Shown here: in pieces, positions 49,710 to 59,365 of the stretch
How the letters are laid out: each line of letters starts with the position of its first letter
Position numbering within the stretch: the first letter of the stretch is position 1
Origin: G965222505 sp965222505
Lineage (GTDB): Bacteria; Bacteroidota; Rhodothermia; Rhodothermales; DATKEJ01
Direction: 5' to 3'
Assembly (NCBI GenBank): GCA_965222505.1
Contig: OZ244956.1
Coordinates: 5,270,001-5,334,000, forward strand
Length of the DNA stretch: 64,000 nucleotides
Program-made: the position numbers and the translations under genes
Notes under the pieces: model-generated
The model's input: only the letters and a program-made list of their open reading frames with translations
Told to the model about the DNA's origin: nothing
The model's database searches: none

Positions 49710-50894
49710 TTAGAACGGATTGGTAAAGAAGTAAAACAGGAACAGCAGGGTGGCTGATACCTGTGCGAGCCGTAGATACCCGGTTCGGTAATTTTTCAGG
49801 TAATGCCAGGCGGAAGCAAAGTACCGCATTACAACGAATAGGACCAGAAATACGCCAATTGCTTCAAGCACATCCATCCTTCGCCCAAGGAATGACAACA
49901 TTCCTTTGCTTACAACGGAGCCATACAGGATGACCAGGTGCAGAACATAGATGCCGAGGGTTTCCTGCGCCATCATTTTTACGGCCGAAAGGATAGGACC
50001 CGGTTGATCCGAAATCCGCCGGGTCACACGTAATCTATGTTCTAGCTCATACAGGAATACCAGAAAGAGGAGCAACGTGCCCATGCGCATGAGGAATACT
50101 AGTGGATTAGCGCGCCAAACCACAGGTTGGGGGAATGGTGCCGTTGCGTGGAGGAGGGAAAGGGCACCTGCACTCAAGATAAGCATCAAGCCCAGGGCCG
50201 CCAGATGAACAAGCCGATTCCGTTGGGGTTGATCTCGCGTCGCCGGTTCCAGGTAATAGGCGGTCAAAACGCCACAAAAGAGGTAGGCGCTCCAGGGGAA
50301 TAGCGGAAAGACGGAACCTGTCATCCCGTTCAGGTAGGACGCTATCGGCAAGGGCAGAGACGCCTGGAAGGGAATGTGCCAGATGATTGGAGCCGCCAAG
50401 ACGACGCCCAATACCAACACCCCAAGTACCCGAACCACCCGTTTCGGCGTTTTGAGGAAATAGACCAGGCCCTGGCACAGGATGAGGCTCAGTCCGATGA
50501 GGTGCAGGGCGTCCGATTTGAAGAAAGCATTCAGGTTGGCCTGGGTGGCCGAGTTGACGATCTTGGTAAACGAGAAAAAGGGCAAATGCAGGAAATACCC
50601 GATAATGATGAGCAACCCATACCGGCGATATCTTCGGCTCAGGGTAGGGCCTGGCGTTAGGTGCCTGGGCCATTTGCGCAGTGTGGCAATACCAAAGGCA
50701 AGGCCGGAGGCAAATAAAAACATGGGCGCCGTAAATCCATGCCAGAAGGCGTGCATCCTGAACCACGATTCCGCCTTGACAGATACAGAGAGCAGGGCAT
50801 CAAAGGTATGACCCTGTACCATAAGAACCACGGCTGAAAATCGCAGGAAGTCGATAAACAACCATCGCCGATTGGGGGTACGGGAGGTCTGCAT
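49710..50894 (-). CDS. Membrane protein of the DUF1624/HGSNAT-like acyltransferase group
   Basis: 394 residues, about ten membrane helices. The start 'RRWLFIDFLRFSAVVLMVQGHTFDALL' matches the group headed by heparan-alpha-glucosaminide N-acetyltransferase: Asp in helix 1, conserved His of 'QGHTFD'. 'HAFWHGFTAPMFLFASGLAFGIA' follows. Such proteins move acyl groups across the membrane onto sugars. The acceptor here is unknown. It lies alone, convergent with the small membrane protein. Confidence 0.8.
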   Translation of the reverse strand: MQTSRTPNRRWLFIDFLRFSAVVLMVQGHTFDALLSVSVKAESWFRMHAFWHGFTAPMFLFASGLAFGIATLRKWPRHLTPGPTLSRRYRRYGLLIIIGYFLHLPFFSFTKIVNSATQANLNAFFKSDALHLIGLSLILCQGLVYFLKTPKRVVRVLGVLVLGVVLAAPIIWHIPFQASLPLPIASYLNGMTGSVFPLFPWSAYLFCGVLTAYYLEPATRDQPQRNRLVHLAALGLMLILSAGALSLLHATAPFPQPVVWRANPLVFLMRMGTLLLFLVFLYELEHRLRVTRRISDQPGPILSAVKMMAQETLGIYVLHLVILYGSVVSKGMLSFLGRRMDVLEAIGVFLVLFVVMRYFASAWHYLKNYRTGYLRLAQVSATLLFLFYFFTNPF

Positions 50895-51058
50895 AGGGAG
50901 GGCCGTAGGGCTCGGTGGCGCGGGGTTTCAGTATACGCCGGTTTCTGCTCGGTGTTATTTAAGAATGATCAAAATGAAGCGGAGGCCACCAAACCATAAC
51001 TCAGGATTGTATATTCCTTATCCAATCGGTACATCACACCACCCATTCGAGCCATCAT

Positions 51059-53515
51059 ATGCGTACTATCCTTCAAACCACCGCTCCGTACCTCCTTGCG
51101 TTAATTGTTCTCGTCTTCGTTGCGGGGTGCAGCACATCGGCACCTTTCCAGGTGTTTACCCCAGAAGCCCTGCCTGGCGTGGAACGCCCCCTGGATCCCT
51201 GGGTAACGCGTTCCGATTTGGATGGACGTGCGCAAATGGTCACCATTGCCCTTAGCGATAGCTTATGGGTCGCATACGATGCGGCAACGTGCGATTTGTA
51301 CAAGGTTTGGAAGGGAGGTGTGAAATTCGAGGGCACCCCATACTGGACCGGAGGAGAGCAGTCGGCATGGGCATTGACTGAGCATGGGGAAACGCGGAAC
51401 GTCATGCCCCAATTCCGAGGATATCGGTTTGAACAGGGACGGGTGATCCTGCAATATGAACTTCCCCTGCCGGGGGAGGGCATGGTCTCCGTGGATGAGC
51501 TTCCGGAATATGTAACCGGCCCGGATGGACAACCGGGCTTAGTCCGCTTGATCCAGCCCCGTGATGTTCCCCCTGGTGTGCAGGTAAGTCTCCGGATCGA
51601 AGGGACCGCTTTCAGCCCAACCCATCAACAGCATACCGATGGGATCTGGGAGCAAGGGCGTAGTGGCAGATACATTCATGACTGGGGGCCAGCCTATGCC
51701 TCAACAGGACGGCTTCGGCTTCGGTCCAATGGCTACACGACCCTCACCCAGTATTATGCACCCAACCCATCCAATGGGGTAGCGGGGACCTCTTCTGATG
51801 TTGAAGGAGAAAAGCGGCTTATGAAGGAATCCGCAACCAAAGTAGGCGGAAATACACCGGGACGCGGGGGGGGCAATGCGAAGGTACATCCGAGCTTCGA
51901 CCTCATGACGGTTAGCCCAAGCACCTTTCAGGCAAAGGTAAGCGGGATGGACTTTCTCCCGGATGGGCGGATGATTGTGAGCGTTTGGGATGGCGAGGGG
52001 GGCGTCTATATTCTTGAAGGAGGGCAAGGTGACAAGGCTGAGGCCCTGCCCGCCAAAAAGATTGCTGGCGGCCTCGCCAAGCCCCTCGGTTTGGAGGTAA
52101 AGGATGGCAATGTATTTGTGACGCAAAAACAAGAGCTTACGCAACTCATTGACCACAACGGTGGTGAGATCATAGACGAATATCGATCGCTTGAACTTGG
52201 TCCGGACCATTCAAAGCGAATGGAAGAGGATGCGTCCGTTACCTGGTTACCCCATAGACACGCAAAAAGTGTCTTTGCCCACATGAAAGACGGCCCTTAT
52301 ACCGGCCAGATGATTTATGGAACGGGTACGCAGGGTGGCCTCAATCGGGTCTTTGTTGAAACGGTAGACGGCCTGGACCAAGGTGCGGTATTTCCTTTTA
52401 TCCAAGGGTTTGACACAGGCGTAAACCAGATGATGTGGGGACCTGATGGCGCGCTTTACTTGCCCGGCAAGAAGGGGGTGCAACGGCTTACCTACAATGA
52501 AGACCCTGCGTTTGAAATGCTTGCTGTACGCGCTAAGACCAATGGTCTGGAGGTCGAGTTTACCGAACCCCTTGCCGAAGATATGGGCGCCGATCCGGGT
52601 AAGTACTTGGTAGAATTGCGGAAACAAGAATCCACCAAGAAATCCATTGAACCCAGGATGGGTCTAGCGCAGCGCCCTGTGAAAACGGCCAGTGTTTCCG
52701 AGGATCGAAAGCGGGTCTTTCTCGAAACTCCTGGCCTGAAGGAGAATCATGTGGTTCACCTTCATCTGGCCCATCCACCCGGCAGCGCCTCTGGCCGGCC
52801 GCTTTGGTCAACGGATGCCTGGTATACCCTGAACCGGATACCCGCTGAAGCCTATGGCGTGGTAGATACTACACAGGTGCCGGCTCACAACACCCTTACC
52901 CCGGAAGAAGAAGCCGAGGGATGGGAATTGCTCTTTGACGGGACGTCCTTGTCCAAGTGGCGCGGATTTCGCCAGACGGACATCCCGGCAGGGTGGGTCG
53001 TCACCGACCAGGGAGAATTGCACTTTACAGGCGAGGAGAGTGGAGACCTGATCACAAACCGCCAATATGCCAACTTTGAACTCAAATTGGAATGGAAGGT
53101 AGCTCCAGGTGGGAATAGCGGATTGTTTTTCAGGGGCACCGAAAACGAGGAAAGGATCTATGAAACCGCCCCGGAAATGCAGATTCTGGATAACCAGCGG
53201 CACAAGGATGGGGGAAATCCCTTGACCTCGGCAGGTTCAAACTACGCCCTTCATGCACCACCCGAAGATGTAACACGGGAAGTCGGGCAGTTCAATGAGG
53301 TTCATTTGATCGTATCAGGGCCCTACGTGGAACACTGGCTGAACGGGGAGAAGGTGGTCGCCTACACCTTATGGTCAGACGCATGGAACGCCCTGGTGGC
53401 GGGTAGTAAGTTTAGCGATTGGACGGGATATGGTCAAAACAGACGTGGGCATATTGGACTTCAGGACCATGGAGATAAAGTCTGGTTCAGAAACCTCAAA
53501 ATTCGCCGCCTCTAA
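51059..53515 (+). CDS. Lipoprotein with propeller and C-terminal DUF1080 (3-keto-disaccharide hydrolase-type) domain
   Basis: 818 residues. Lipobox 'VFVAGC' at about 21-26. Residues about 40-280 form an unrecognised beta-rich part; about 280-570 contain blades such as 'GMDFLPDGRMIVSVWDGEGGVYILEGG' and 'GPDGALYLPGKKGVQRL', resembling glucose/sorbosone dehydrogenase propellers. About 610-818 is DUF1080: 'WELLFDGTSLSKWRGFRQTDIPAGWVV..FELKLEWKVAPGGNSGLFFRG..NYALHAPPEDV', a lectin-like fold active on keto-sugars or glycans. A surface carbohydrate-handling role is inferred. Followed without gap by the PHP lipoprotein gene. Confidence 0.9.
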   Translation: MRTILQTTAPYLLALIVLVFVAGCSTSAPFQVFTPEALPGVERPLDPWVTRSDLDGRAQMVTIALSDSLWVAYDAATCDLYKVWKGGVKFEGTPYWTGGEQSAWALTEHGETRNVMPQFRGYRFEQGRVILQYELPLPGEGMVSVDELPEYVTGPDGQPGLVRLIQPRDVPPGVQVSLRIEGTAFSPTHQQHTDGIWEQGRSGRYIHDWGPAYASTGRLRLRSNGYTTLTQYYAPNPSNGVAGTSSDVEGEKRLMKESATKVGGNTPGRGGGNAKVHPSFDLMTVSPSTFQAKVSGMDFLPDGRMIVSVWDGEGGVYILEGGQGDKAEALPAKKIAGGLAKPLGLEVKDGNVFVTQKQELTQLIDHNGGEIIDEYRSLELGPDHSKRMEEDASVTWLPHRHAKSVFAHMKDGPYTGQMIYGTGTQGGLNRVFVETVDGLDQGAVFPFIQGFDTGVNQMMWGPDGALYLPGKKGVQRLTYNEDPAFEMLAVRAKTNGLEVEFTEPLAEDMGADPGKYLVELRKQESTKKSIEPRMGLAQRPVKTASVSEDRKRVFLETPGLKENHVVHLHLAHPPGSASGRPLWSTDAWYTLNRIPAEAYGVVDTTQVPAHNTLTPEEEAEGWELLFDGTSLSKWRGFRQTDIPAGWVVTDQGELHFTGEESGDLITNRQYANFELKLEWKVAPGGNSGLFFRGTENEERIYETAPEMQILDNQRHKDGGNPLTSAGSNYALHAPPEDVTREVGQFNEVHLIVSGPYVEHWLNGEKVVAYTLWSDAWNALVAGSKFSDWTGYGQNRRGHIGLQDHGDKVWFRNLKIRRL

Positions 53516-53516
53516 G

Positions 53517-54728
53517 ATGAAACGATATTGCCTGATATTTTTCTGCATGACCCTTCTGGCAGGAGGGTGTGCGCAAGAGGAGAAGCCTGTTTGGTGGAAA
53601 GGGAATCTACACACCCATTCGCTTTGGAGCGATGGTGATGCCTTCCCGGAAGTTATCCTCAACTGGTACAAGGAAAACGGATATGACTTTGTTGCCCTCT
53701 CTGATCACAACACCCTGGCAGCAGCGCAGCAGTGGATCAATGTGGATAAGCATGCCGTCTATCAGCTTGCCCTCAATCAGTACCAAAGCAAGTTTGATTC
53801 ATCCTGGATTGAGGCGCGTACAATAGATGATTCTCTACACGTCCGCTTGAAGACCTTTGAAGAATACAAGCGACATTTGGAGACACCGGGGCAATTTCTG
53901 GTCATACAAGCTGAGGAAATCACTGACCATTTTGAAGATAAACCGGTGCATATGAATGCCACGAACCTGACCGCGTATATCGCACCACAGGGCGGGGGGA
54001 GTGTAACGGAAGTCATGCAACGAAACCTGAATGCTGTGCTGGCACAGCGTGAACGTACAGGACAACCCATTCTTCCGCACCTGAACCATCCTAACTTCTT
54101 GTGGGGCATTACGGTAGATGATCTCCTCGGGGTCGAAGGTGAACACTTCTTCGAGGTGTACAACGGCCATCCTGCGGTCAACAACGAGGGGGATTCGCTT
54201 CACCAGAGTACGGAGGTGATGTGGGATATCCTGTTGACGGCGCGGGCCCGTACAGGGCAACCCCTCATGTATGGTCTGGCAACCGATGATGCGCATCACT
54301 ACCATGCAACCGGGTTAGCATATAGTAATACGGGGCGAGGATGGATCATGGTACTGGCGGACTCCCTAAAGCCAGATGCGCTTATTATGGCACTTGAACA
54401 GGGCCGCTTTTATGCTACATCCGGTGTAGAAATAAAACAGTTGGATCAAATGCCAGAGCGCCTGTCCTTCAAAATAGATGGAGCGGAAGGCGTATCATAT
54501 ACTACCGAGTTCATAGGTACCCGTACCGGAACAGATACACCAGTTGGTGAAGTGCTGGCACGGTCAGAGGCGTTGGAGCCGGTATACACTTGCTCAGGAG
54601 GCGAATGGTACGTTCGCGCCAGGGTCAAATCAACAAAACCCAAACAGAACCCCTATCGCGAAGGGGAAGTAGAGACCGCCTGGGTTCAGCCCATTTTTTG
54701 CGGCAAGACAGATGAGCCCACTAACTGA
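53517..54728 (+). CDS. PHP domain metallohydrolase, lipoprotein
   Basis: 403 residues from ATG 53517, one base after the upstream stop; the longer frame overlaps DUF1080. Lipobox 'LLAGGC'. PHP motifs: 'GNLHTHSLWSDGD' (HxH metal pair), 'FVALSDHNTLA' (Asp-His), 'LVIQAEEITDH', 'LPHLNHPNF' and 'LATDDAHHYHATG' for the remaining metal ligands. The family cleaves phosphate esters with bound Zn/Mn. A periplasmic, lipid-anchored PHP protein is likely to act on a secreted substrate. Directly linked to the DUF1080 gene and probably co-transcribed. Confidence 0.9.
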   Translation: MKRYCLIFFCMTLLAGGCAQEEKPVWWKGNLHTHSLWSDGDAFPEVILNWYKENGYDFVALSDHNTLAAAQQWINVDKHAVYQLALNQYQSKFDSSWIEARTIDDSLHVRLKTFEEYKRHLETPGQFLVIQAEEITDHFEDKPVHMNATNLTAYIAPQGGGSVTEVMQRNLNAVLAQRERTGQPILPHLNHPNFLWGITVDDLLGVEGEHFFEVYNGHPAVNNEGDSLHQSTEVMWDILLTARARTGQPLMYGLATDDAHHYHATGLAYSNTGRGWIMVLADSLKPDALIMALEQGRFYATSGVEIKQLDQMPERLSFKIDGAEGVSYTTEFIGTRTGTDTPVGEVLARSEALEPVYTCSGGEWYVRARVKSTKPKQNPYREGEVETAWVQPIFCGKTDEPTN

Positions 54729-54777
54729 TATCAGTTCTTCAGTTTGATTTCGGAGCGCACTTATAACAAAGGGGTGA

Positions 54778-56940
54778 TTAGCGTGATAACACCAGGGTGC
54801 GGGCCTGGTCAAAATGGGCACCTTTGGCCCGTATGGTATATACGCCGTTGGGTAAGTCGTGGGCTGCAAACTGGAACCGATGGACCACCTGGGCCGGGAG
54901 TATGCCCTTAAACAAGTTTGCCACTTGCCGCCCCAGGCTATCGAAGACTTCTACGCTCACCTCTTGATCTGTTGCTACCGTTAACCCGATCTGTGCAGCG
55001 GTTTGAAAAGGATTCGGGTAAGCTTCGGTGAAGACAAAAGCTTCCGGAATTGCAACAAAGATTTCCACTTCCTCGCTATAGACAAAGGTCCCATCCAGAT
55101 CGATTTGTTTAAGCCTGAACAGATACCGGCCTGGGGGATGGTCATTGAGTCTGAATGTGTACGTCTGGCGTTCGAGGGTCGTGCCCGTGCCTTCAACCCA
55201 TCCAACCCGTTCCCAAGACAAAGCAGAACCAGTATGAAGTTGACTCGACGGTTGGTCTGAGCGCACAGCGCGCTGGATTTCAAAGCCGGTATTGTTTTGC
55301 TCGGTAAGGGTACTCCAAAAGAGCCCCACCGAATTGCGATCGATGCGGGCATAAAACGCTTCGAGTTCGACCGGTAAGTCATCTGCAACCACAAACTGAC
55401 GCATCATCTCGTGGTCTTCATGCTCCAGAATGTGACAGTGGTACACGAAGTTGCCGGTGTAGTCTTCAAATTTGGCAATCACCCGCACCGTCTCGTTGGC
55501 ATTTACCAACACGGTGTCCTTCCAACCGGCTTCATTGGGATCGGGTGGGACGGCTACAGAGTTGGGGCTGTTGAGGGACGTCCGATCCAGAATTTGGAAG
55601 CGAACCAGATGGATGTGCATGGGGTGAATGCGCCCCGTATTGTTCACAAACTCCCATATCTCAACGGTGTCGAGTTGAATGAATTCTGTCACATCCATCC
55701 AGCCGAGCCCGTTGATGGTCCACTTGATGCCCTGGCCCACACAGGTATCCACGACGGTACCCAGGTTAAACGTACGGGTACGCACGGCATCTGCTTCGAG
55801 AAGCGGAGGAACCGGACGAATGGTGGTAGGAAGGGAACTGGTATCTGTTGCTGTACCGCTCACGCGAAACTGCATGACATTCGGGATATTTCCTACACCC
55901 GGAGGGGCGGTATAAGGGGCCGATGCTGAATTGGTCAGGACGATATTACCAGATTGGCCGGAAAAGTCAACAATCACATCGGCACGTTCGGCAGGAGACA
56001 GGGTAAGGGTGGTGAGGGCTACCGTCTCGCTCAGAAAGCCACCATCTGATCCGATCTGGTGGATGGTGAGGTTGTTGTCGAATGCCAGGGTGTACGTCCT
56101 GGCATTCGAGCCGTTTACAATGCGCAAACGGTATTTACGGGGCTCAACTTCAAAATATGGGAAAGCCTTGCCATTGACCAGGGTTACGTCCCCAAAATAG
56201 TGCTGCTGCCAGGCGGAAGGATAAATCAGGCTGCCGTCATCATTGAAGGCGCGGTCACCAATAACCAGCGGGATGTCATAATCTCCCTGGGGGAGATTTA
56301 ATCCGGTCTCAATGCTGTCGGAAATGAGGTACAAACCGAAAAGCCCCATGTAGACGTTTAGCCGGGTGATACCCATGGCATGGTCATGGTACCAAATGGT
56401 TGCGGCTTCCTGGGCATTGGGATAGGTGAAGATGATCTCTTCTCCAGGGAGTTGGGTATGGTCAGGAAAACCATCGCTGGTCCAGGGGGTATGTCCACCG
56501 TGGACGTGCGTGACAATGCGAGGTGTATTCCCCGCCACATCCGGTCCATGCAGGCAAAGATCGACGGGCAAATAGTGAGACGTCAGGTAAGCCCCTGAAT
56601 TGTCCCGCAAATCGTTGATCCACTTGACATGGATCGTCTCATTGGTGTTCACCTTTAAAGTGGGGCCGGGTACAATGCCGTTGTAGCCCCAAAGGATCGT
56701 CGGCTGAAGGTCACGGTGGAGTTGGAGTTGAACCTGTTGGGCCGAAATCTCGTACAGGGGATCGCCGTTCATGGTGCCGGTGGGGGTGAGTACCGGAGGA
56801 ATCGGCATGGGGTCGACAAACGGGGTTAACGCCCGTGAAACGCCATAAAAGGCTTTTGGATGTCCATCGGCGGGCCAGGGCCATACGAGCCCTGCGCCAG
56901 ATGCGGCTCCAATTTTCAAAAAGTCTCTGCGGTTTACCAT
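54778..56940 (-). CDS. Tat-exported multicopper oxidase with T9SS sorting domain
   Basis: 720 residues from ATG 56940. The start 'VNRRDFLKIGAASGAGLVWPWPA' is a twin-arginine signal; a longer frame has no similarity. Copper ligands: 'HVHGGHTPW' and 'WYHDHAMG' (HxH pairs), 'HPMHIHLVRF' (HxxHxH) and 'VYHCHILEHEDHEMM' (HCHxxxHxxxM, type 1 site), in CotA/bilirubin-oxidase order. Residues about 560-630 form a spacer; the last ~85 ('EAYPNPFQTAAQIGLTV' to 'ARTLVLSR') are a T9SS sorting domain. So folded copper enzyme is exported by Tat and then surface-sorted by T9SS. Confidence 0.93.
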   Translation of the reverse strand: MVNRRDFLKIGAASGAGLVWPWPADGHPKAFYGVSRALTPFVDPMPIPPVLTPTGTMNGDPLYEISAQQVQLQLHRDLQPTILWGYNGIVPGPTLKVNTNETIHVKWINDLRDNSGAYLTSHYLPVDLCLHGPDVAGNTPRIVTHVHGGHTPWTSDGFPDHTQLPGEEIIFTYPNAQEAATIWYHDHAMGITRLNVYMGLFGLYLISDSIETGLNLPQGDYDIPLVIGDRAFNDDGSLIYPSAWQQHYFGDVTLVNGKAFPYFEVEPRKYRLRIVNGSNARTYTLAFDNNLTIHQIGSDGGFLSETVALTTLTLSPAERADVIVDFSGQSGNIVLTNSASAPYTAPPGVGNIPNVMQFRVSGTATDTSSLPTTIRPVPPLLEADAVRTRTFNLGTVVDTCVGQGIKWTINGLGWMDVTEFIQLDTVEIWEFVNNTGRIHPMHIHLVRFQILDRTSLNSPNSVAVPPDPNEAGWKDTVLVNANETVRVIAKFEDYTGNFVYHCHILEHEDHEMMRQFVVADDLPVELEAFYARIDRNSVGLFWSTLTEQNNTGFEIQRAVRSDQPSSQLHTGSALSWERVGWVEGTGTTLERQTYTFRLNDHPPGRYLFRLKQIDLDGTFVYSEEVEIFVAIPEAFVFTEAYPNPFQTAAQIGLTVATDQEVSVEVFDSLGRQVANLFKGILPAQVVHRFQFAAHDLPNGVYTIRAKGAHFDQARTLVLSR

Positions 56941-57092
56941 GGTTTGACGTTTTGGTGGGACATTGGCTATGGTGTCAAATACAACAAGGCACGCGGGGCG
57001 AGGGAAGTGAATCGTACTTTCAAAATAGTACATGTGTGAATGTAATATCTTCAATTTTCTGTGGGCTAAGATACAGGAGAGGAGCGAACTGA

Positions 57093-57767
57093 ATGCGAAA
57101 AAAATCCTTACTCCTCTTAGGACTGATCGGCCTGGCCGGGGTGTTCTGGTATGCCGATTTGGACCTGGGTGGGCTGTATACACGTTTGGAGACCTGGATT
57201 CGCAGCAGCCAGGAATGGGGCTTGGCCGGGTTCACAGGGGCCACGGTTCTGCTATTTGCTGCCGGGGCACCGGCCTCCATTTTATGTCCCCTGGCCGGGG
57301 CCGTCTTTGGATTTACCTGGGGCGGACTGGCTTTTTCCGTGGCGGGCATGGTGTCCACGCTGCTGGTCTTTGTTATCGCCCGGTGGTTGTTCAGGGATTG
57401 GGTAGAGCAATTCATGGAATCCCGGCCGCGTTTAAAGGCGGTCAAGATGGCGTTGGAAAACGAGGGGTTCAAATTTTTGTGTCTGGTACGGTTTCTTCCA
57501 GTGCATGGTACCATCATGAGCAGCATTTTGGCAACGACCAAAGCCCGGCTTGGCCCTTTTTTGCTCTCCAGCGCCTGTCAAATTCCAATCTGGTTATTGC
57601 TGGTTTACCTCGGGGCTGTGGCAGCCCAGGCTGCACAGGGCGAGGCCTCCTGGTTATACCTGATCCCTCGGATGCTGGGCATTGGAGCCTTCCTGGGGGC
57701 CATGATCTATGTAACCCGGGTCGCACGCGCTGCGGTCCTGGAAGAACTGGAGCATATCAACCCGTAA
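57093..57767 (+). CDS. TVP38/TMEM64 family membrane protein
   Basis: 224 residues, five to six membrane segments. The core 'APASILCPLAGAVFGFTWGGLAFSVAGM..LVFVIARWLFRDWVEQFME' and 'FLCLVRFLPVHGTIMSSILATTKARLGPFLLSSACQ' is the SNARE-associated/DedA-like VTT domain. DedA-type proteins are linked to lipid flipping and envelope homeostasis. It is divergent from the multicopper oxidase (152-base gap, with a GTACT/AGTAC inverted pair near 57033-57051). Preceded by a GGAGAGGAG-like Shine-Dalgarno stretch. Confidence 0.9.
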   Translation: MRKKSLLLLGLIGLAGVFWYADLDLGGLYTRLETWIRSSQEWGLAGFTGATVLLFAAGAPASILCPLAGAVFGFTWGGLAFSVAGMVSTLLVFVIARWLFRDWVEQFMESRPRLKAVKMALENEGFKFLCLVRFLPVHGTIMSSILATTKARLGPFLLSSACQIPIWLLLVYLGAVAAQAAQGEASWLYLIPRMLGIGAFLGAMIYVTRVARAAVLEELEHINP

Positions 57768-57771
57768 CCCG

Positions 57772-58467
57772 GTGGCAGAACCCCCAAAAGAATACCACTT
57801 TCCTGGCTTCGCAGAAGAGGCTTTTGCCATACTGGATCGCTTAAAGGCCAATCCACACATCGACCAGTACCGGACAGAAAAAGAGGGCATCAGGCAATAC
57901 CTTACCAAGCCTTTTAAGGCGTATCGGGATGATCTGGTCGTGCACTGGGTCTTACCAGCCCAGCTTTCCTTTGAAACAGAACGCAACGTATTCAGCCGGT
58001 TGCTTAAAAACGATTTTGGGGCAGGAGGATGCCATCACCACCTGTGGCTCTCATTTTATAGACCGGGGTACCGCCGCCTGACAGACGTTCAGCTGGGACA
58101 CAGCCTCAGTCCACATGGAATGAACCTAAGCCTGTTTGTGGGGGCCTATGGAAAAAGGGTACTCAAGGCGGCAAAAGCCCGATCACTCGAACAGGAATCA
58201 ACATTTTTGGCCCTTTTGGGTCCGTTATTGCAAGACCATGTATTGCGTCTAGAATTTCTCGAAAAGGGGAAAAAGACCCCGAAGACGTACCTGGAGGCAA
58301 TATCTCATCTGCCCCCCCAGTGGGAGGCTGCAACAGACATTTGGATTGGTCGCCAGTTTCCTCGTGAACACATCATTACAACAGGGCCCCATTTTATGGA
58401 TGATGTCCTTAAAGGTATCGATGCCCTTTGGCCTCTTTATCAGTTTTGGGCCGAGCCCTTAACCTAA
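57772..58467 (+). CDS. DUF2461-like protein
   Basis: 231 residues from GTG 57772, four bases after the TVP38 stop. 'FPGFAEEAFAILDRLKANPHIDQYRTEKEGIRQYLTKPFKAYRDDLV' resembles the start of DUF2461 ('FL..L..NN..WF'), with later 'HHHLWLSFYRP' and 'FMDDVLKGIDALWPLYQFWAEPL'. No catalytic residues are known for the family. Conserved core only partly matches, so the assignment is moderate. The enoyl-CoA hydratase gene follows after 11 bases. Confidence 0.65.
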   Translation: MAEPPKEYHFPGFAEEAFAILDRLKANPHIDQYRTEKEGIRQYLTKPFKAYRDDLVVHWVLPAQLSFETERNVFSRLLKNDFGAGGCHHHLWLSFYRPGYRRLTDVQLGHSLSPHGMNLSLFVGAYGKRVLKAAKARSLEQESTFLALLGPLLQDHVLRLEFLEKGKKTPKTYLEAISHLPPQWEAATDIWIGRQFPREHIITTGPHFMDDVLKGIDALWPLYQFWAEPLT

Positions 58468-58478
58468 CTTCAGTAGAC

Positions 58479-59264
58479 ATGAATGAACCCGTTTTGCAAA
58501 ACCAGATGGGTAAGGTAGTCACCCTGACCCTGAACCGACCCAAGAAGCGGAATGCCCTGAATCATGAACTCATCGGCGCACTCACCAATGCCTTGGCGCA
58601 ATTGGCTCAAGACGACACCGTTCGGGTCATCGTGTTGACAGGTGCAGGGAAAGCCTTTTCTGCCGGTGCTGATCTCGCTGCCCTGGCGCAGTTGCAAACA
58701 GCCACACTCACCGAAAACCTCGCCGATTCCCGGCATTTGGCGAACCTCTTTGAAGCCATCTACTTTCATCCCAAACCGATTCTGGCACGTGTGAATGGTC
58801 ACGCCATTGCCGGGGGGTGTGGTTTGGTCGCCGCCTGTGATTTTTCCATTGTTGCCGAACGGGCAAAGCTGGGTTTCACGGAAGTACGAATCGGTTTCGT
58901 CCCGGCGATCATCATGACCTTTGTGGTTCGTAAATTGGGGGATAGGGCAGCACGTGAATTGTTGCTCCGCGGTCATCTGATTCGAGCCGTCGAAGCGAAG
59001 GAAAAAGGACTTATTACAGCCGTCACTTCAGCAGAGGAATTGGATGCTACCGTATATGCACTTGCTGAGGAGTTGGCCACCGAGACCAGTGGAACGGCCA
59101 TTGCTGTAACCAAAAGGATGCTTGCCACACTCCATGGGTTGCCCGTCAAGGAATCCTTAAACCATGCCATTCATGTCAATGCGTATGCACGAAGCACAAC
59201 CGATTGCAAGGCCGGCGTTCGGGCATTTCTGCACAAAACCACGCCGCCCTGGAAAGCAGAGTAG
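58479..59264 (+). CDS. Enoyl-CoA hydratase/isomerase family protein
   Basis: 261 residues from ATG 58479; the longer frame overlaps the upstream gene. Crotonase fold: 'NRPKKRNALNHELI', oxyanion-hole motif 'AGKAFSAGADLAAL' and 'GHAIAGGCGLVAACDFSIVAE', and catalytic Glu in 'GFTEVRIGFVPAIIMTF'. Hydrates or isomerises 2-enoyl-CoA substrates; the 'RIGFVPA' arrangement is seen in methylglutaconyl-CoA hydratase-like members. No other beta-oxidation gene is in the window. Confidence 0.92.
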   Translation: MNEPVLQNQMGKVVTLTLNRPKKRNALNHELIGALTNALAQLAQDDTVRVIVLTGAGKAFSAGADLAALAQLQTATLTENLADSRHLANLFEAIYFHPKPILARVNGHAIAGGCGLVAACDFSIVAERAKLGFTEVRIGFVPAIIMTFVVRKLGDRAARELLLRGHLIRAVEAKEKGLITAVTSAEELDATVYALAEELATETSGTAIAVTKRMLATLHGLPVKESLNHAIHVNAYARSTTDCKAGVRAFLHKTTPPWKAE

Positions 59265-59365
59265 CCCCTTCATTTTCGCCCTGAGAGGGTGTGGAAGTTT
59301 ACCCTGAAACCCGTATACTTAACGCCATCTCTGGTTGCCTATCCTCTCCTTAATTCACGCGTGCT

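Noticed and set aside
56941..57183. N-terminal extension of the multicopper oxidase by 81 residues
   Set aside because: The extension has no similarity and would hide the Tat signal. ATG 56940 directly precedes the RRDFLK motif.
57032..57844. 270-codon frame overlapping the TVP38 gene on the same strand
   Set aside because: The alternative frame is Gly/Arg-rich with no known pattern. TVP38 has clear VTT motifs.
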